From contig NW_026570222.1 of assembly GCF_019649055.1 (NCBI RefSeq), forward strand, positions 744,001-808,000: a DNA stretch of 64,000 nucleotides, read 5' to 3'. Numbering within the stretch: position 1 is the first letter of the stretch; every line of letters starts with the position of its first letter. Source of the DNA: Paramacrobiotus metropolitanus. Taxonomy: Eukaryota; Tardigrada; Eutardigrada; Parachela; Macrobiotidae. The translations under genes were made by a program, and so were the position numbers. The notes under the pieces are model-generated. The model had not been told where the DNA came from, did not search any database, and saw only the letters and a list, made by a program, of their open reading frames with translations. Positions 60,640 to 64,000 of the stretch are shown here, piece by piece.

Positions 60640-62367
60640 ATGGATAGTAATGGTGAGGATTTTTCAGCGCCGGAGATCAATCTTAAGCGGCTGCTTCGCA
60701 AGTGCGAACTGTTGGAGAAGGATCAGCAGACAGACTGGCGCTTCGACAAGGTGCGTGCAAGACTGATGTGATATCCCACTTACGATTAGAAAAATTGAAG
60801 ACGTGTGTGGTGTGTGCAGTTTTACATTGGCATCCCATGCGCTGATCATTGTATGTAGGCAACTGTTTAATAGAATTTTCTACGTTTTTTTCAAAATGAT
60901 TAATTTTGCAGTACGTGGAGGCATTGCAGGAGCTGTTCCTATCCGTGAAAGCTACGGCGGATACTGCGCCAAAGAGAAGCGATTCTGTTCTAGACCGCAT
61001 TACAACTTACAAATCGCGGGTCGATCATTTACGCCGTATTTCCAGGCCTGATTTATTTTCAGAGGTGAGTGTTGTCACTTTGTTAAACCGCGTTTCCACA
61101 ATCATATCTTTTTAATAATTTTGCGATTTGTATGGTAACGGAGCTTCTTGCCAAGTTTGTTGTTCATTGTAATTTGGCTGGTATTTGTACTATTTTTGGG
61201 CCTTTTGAAAAGGCTAAAATATTTGTTGTTTACTGACCAGTGAGTTGTTGATTTTTTTTACATTTTTTATTTTTTTCACATTTTTTATTATGTAGTTTTG
61301 AAGCTTGTTCGTATAATTACAACTTCGGTGTGGGTTTTATTTGTTCCGTTGTGCGTAATTTTAATAACTCGTTATTGCGGAAAGAGCCGTTACGGTTTCA
61401 TTTATTTTTGTTTCCCGTGGTTTCGAGTTTGCTTTGCCTATTACGGCATGCTTTGTAGGAAAATGACCGGAAACTGCTCCTTGACAAACGTTCGCTCTCC
61501 AGAAACTTAGAGCCGTCACAGGACACCGCAGTACGGTTGAAGCAGGATAATGCTGTTCCCGGGGCAGGAGACAGTGGAGCGAGCGTGGTCGATTTCTCTG
61601 CAGAGACAACTTATCCGCCAATCGGATCTTCGTACACGAGTTCGTATATGCTCGTCATGTGTTTTTAATTCCCACTATACAATACGTGATTTACTGCTAG
61701 ACACGTTGATGCGTTTGTTATCGTGAATCATGACTGATTCCCTTTTGATATTTTTTTTAATTTGTAGGAAATACGGCGGCTGCTGAAACGTCGAAGCCTT
61801 CTTCCAGAGATCTGGATATTTTGATGGCCCATGAAATGGAACGACGGGAGCGCATCACCGATGAAATGCTGGATCTGACGCAGACGCTGAAAGCCAACAT
61901 GACAACAGCTAATCAGCTCGTCCGGAGAGATTTCACGGTGAGGTAACACAACCCTGCGGTAATAATGTGTTTAATGCGTATGAAATAAAAACATCTGTCG
62001 AAACCGTAAGAAAATTTATTGAGGACAACTGCTTTAACCACTATCGGTGACTAAATAATTTATGGCATTTTATCATCAATTTTTTGCGCTACTTTGCTGA
62101 TCCACTGTTTTACCCTCACACTGCCAGATCTTGTGATTGAATCCTAGTAAATTTTTCCATTTTATTAACATTTTACAGACAATTGACAAAACAACGGCAA
62201 TTGTGGACAAAAACCAGACTCGTTTAGAAAAGGAAAATGCGAAATTGGCGGAGCAGACAAAAAAGAACACAAGTTGGTGGGTGCTGTTCTTCTTGATTGG
62301 ATTGTTTGGCATTTTTGTAATGATGGTACTCTTTATGAGATTGTTTCCCAAGCCACGGACACGATAA
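60640..62367 (+). CDS. USE1: Vesicle transport SNARE USE1
   Basis: Five exons, 60640-60750, 60912-61064, 61459-61639, 61768-61937 and 62179-62367, encode 267 residues. USE1 is an ER SNARE for Golgi-to-ER retrograde traffic. The N-terminus INLKRLLRKCELLE...DWRFDKYVEALQEL matches human LNLVRLLSRCEAM...EWRLEKYVGALEDM. The SNARE helix runs through EMLDLTQTLKANMTTAN and DKTTAIVDKNQTRLEKE, and the protein ends in a tail anchor (NTSWWVLFFLIGLFGIFVMM...RLFPKPRTR) like the human NWLLWAMLII...RIMPKLK. The middle exon is Ser-rich and variable. The donor after exon 3 (cga|gttcgt) is weak but is the only one that keeps the frame. The 3' UTR overlaps the last Wnt exon on the other strand. Confidence 0.93.
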
Positions 62368-62458
62368 AATTGTTGAAGTGCCGGGGAAACCGCCTGTATA
62401 ATAAGATCATTTGTATGAATTCTCTTGTGCAGTCTTTCGAGCGCCGGTATCCTGCCAG

Positions 62459-63986
62459 TCAGTTGCAAACGTGCTCTTCTATTCGCTCTGTAAAACAATT
62501 TACACAAATAAAATTTAGGGAAGTTTTGGGAGTCACCGAGTTAGTAAAGTTACTATCCTGGAGACAGATTGACTAAGAATTGGTAGTAATTAAATCAGTA
62601 ATTCGAAAATCAGATTTTTATATAGAGTCTGCTTGCCTTGACATTTTTCGCATTTAACACTGCAGCACCAGACGAATTTACACCGGCAATCTTTCTCCAC
62701 TTCTTTACCATGGTACGATATCCTCTTCCGCAGCACATTAAACTGCAGCCATCAATACCGCGACTGGTCTTGTTGCACTTTCTCCCTCTCGTTCCGCCAA
62801 TTCCGTGTTTCATATTTCGCTCACAATAGTCGGGTGACCTATCCAGATAGACCAAATCGTCCTTTGCGGGAATTTTGTCACCGCGATATTTTGGTTTCAG
62901 TTTGCCTTTTTTGCGATTCATTCTAACCTAGAAAGTGGGAAAACGCTTTGCAAATTGAACTACTTCGTACTTATACTTACTACACAGCGATGTACTTTAT
63001 AAAACCTTGGTAAGTACAGATACGTCGTATGCATTAATAAGTTCGGACTGGGAATTGATTTTATACTGTAACAGTGTAACTTCTACGATTAAAGTACAAG
63101 TAATCATTAATTTATTTAGCTTAAGAACAGAAATCTGCCTTTCGTGTGAAAAACTCAAAAGTAAATTCCAAGAAATGCTAGACCACTATTTGTTTACTTG
63201 TGAAGCGCTTTCAAATTTGCTGCTCAGCGAATCGCCGATTTTGTGGAACATGGGTAGTTTTTGCCAGCAAAACTTCATAGAGCAGGATCCAGAAACACCG
63301 TGACATTTGCATAATATTTGCATATTATTCCGGACATGCCGTCTTCCTGCTTCATTGTTGTGTAAATTCATAAGTCCTTCCGGATGACGCGAAGTTTCTT
63401 TTGTGTCCACGAAATCCCGACTGAAACGTTCGCCGATAGTAATATCATCGCTGCAGCCGCTCCAGTGAAACCGTCCGTGTGCCGGCTTGTTGTTTAAGCG
63501 GTCGTCGCACATGCAGTCCAAAATATCACCTAGGTAAAGATCCCGCACTCGTCCGCGCTTAATTAACTTTGTAGTTACACATAACCATTCGTTAATAATA
63601 TTCCTTTACAGTTATTCGTTCCTTCCAAATTAAAAACAGAGAGCTAAACAATATCGAGAAAACATAAAAATAAAAGCATCTATCTAGATCTATGAAATAC
63701 ATAGATTTTGTATTAAGTACAATACGTAACTGGAAGAATACTACAAATACGGTATCCATGCATCGTGCAGGCGTACATAGACAGTATTAGACACCCAGAA
63801 GATACAAAAGAAACTTAATATTGTACCTTGGCTGCACGCTTTGGTAATGGAATACGCCACTCCAGCAGAACTTATGGCATAAACGAAAGCCTTCTCCCGG
63901 CTATCTGTTGGAAACAGCGTAAAGGGAAAAACGTTACCTGCTCCATCTACCGATTTCAGTTTGTTTACAAAATTATTTACTTACAT
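62459..63986 (-). CDS. Wnt: Wnt ligand, Wnt4/Wnt16-like, with a frameshift; 5' part outside window
   Basis: Exons on the minus strand are: part of one exon ending at 63938 (its start is unclear near the edge), 63904-63827, 63529-63198, 62927-62637 and 62487-62459. Secreted Wnt proteins signal through Frizzled. Family marks are [60 protein letters not shown] (site of the lipid-modified Ser), [24 protein letters not shown] and CCGRGY. About 20 bases after CCGRGY the frame slips by one base. In the next frame the reading resumes as [16 protein letters not shown] with normal spacing. The last 29-base exon, reached through a GC donor (caag|gcaagc), supplies ERIEEHVCN and the final conserved Cys. 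[16 protein letters not shown] favours Wnt4, while the [10 protein letters not shown] and [10 protein letters not shown] region favours Wnt16. The slip may be an assembly error or a real mutation. Confidence 0.9.
62507..62512 (+). terminator. AATAAA poly(A) signal of USE1
   Basis: The hexamer lies 140 bases after the USE1 stop and inside the last Wnt intron on the opposite strand, so the two transcripts should overlap. Confidence 0.6.
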
Positions 63987-64000
63987 GTGTTTATTTTGAA

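Overview
The window is nuclear DNA of an animal. Every confident gene is split by GT-AG introns, mostly 50-400 bases long, and the genes are animal ones: a Wnt ligand, an Islet LIM-homeodomain factor, the exon-junction protein Y14, a BLOC-1 subunit and a mitochondrial creatine kinase. Compact introns, AT-rich spacers and short intergenic distances suggest a small-genome invertebrate. A mitochondrial creatine kinase is unusual for arthropods and nematodes. I cannot fix the phylum from sequence alone; a tardigrade or another small protostome is possible, but this is a guess.

Layout. 1-8.98 kb: RPL7A (+, cut by the left edge), a SYNCRIP/hnRNP Q-R type RNA-binding protein (-) and mitochondrial creatine kinase (+). 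9.7-16.5 kb: a membrane-anchored glutaredoxin (-), BLOC1S2 (+) and NR2C2AP (-). 18.4-28.5 kb: an uncertain small gene (+), a single-exon tail-anchored MSP/VAP-domain protein (-) and an ATP8B-class phospholipid flippase (+, 18 coding exons). 29-32 kb: RBM8A/Y14 (-) head-to-head with an unrecognised 266-residue protein (+). 32-52.5 kb: a gene-poor region holding only Islet (-, about 9.9 kb, long introns) and its large flanks. 52.5-60.1 kb: SIN3 co-repressor scaffold (+, 14 coding exons). 60.6-64 kb: USE1 SNARE (+) converging on the 3' part of a Wnt gene (-), which runs off the right edge.

The genes do not form one pathway. They are mostly housekeeping genes (translation, RNA processing, energy buffering, membrane traffic, lipid asymmetry, chromatin), with two developmental regulators (Islet, Wnt) in roomier surroundings. 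Several pairs are head-to-head and could share promoters: SYNCRIP/CKMT, glutaredoxin/BLOC1S2 and RBM8A/unknown. USE1 and Wnt meet tail-to-tail so closely that the USE1 3' UTR covers the last Wnt exon on the opposite strand.

I found no CRISPR array, tRNA, rRNA or intact transposon, and nothing that amounts to a new multi-gene system. The points most worth a second look are: a one-base frameshift in the Wnt gene, two probable GC-AG introns, a glutaredoxin with an N-terminal membrane anchor, an intronless MSP protein with a PP1-docking-like motif, a Y14 without its C-terminal tail, a duplicated splice acceptor in SYNCRIP, hairpin (MITE-like) insertions in introns, and a likely retroelement remnant inside the creatine kinase gene. 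All exon borders were read by eye from reading frame, splice dinucleotides and family similarity, without transcripts.
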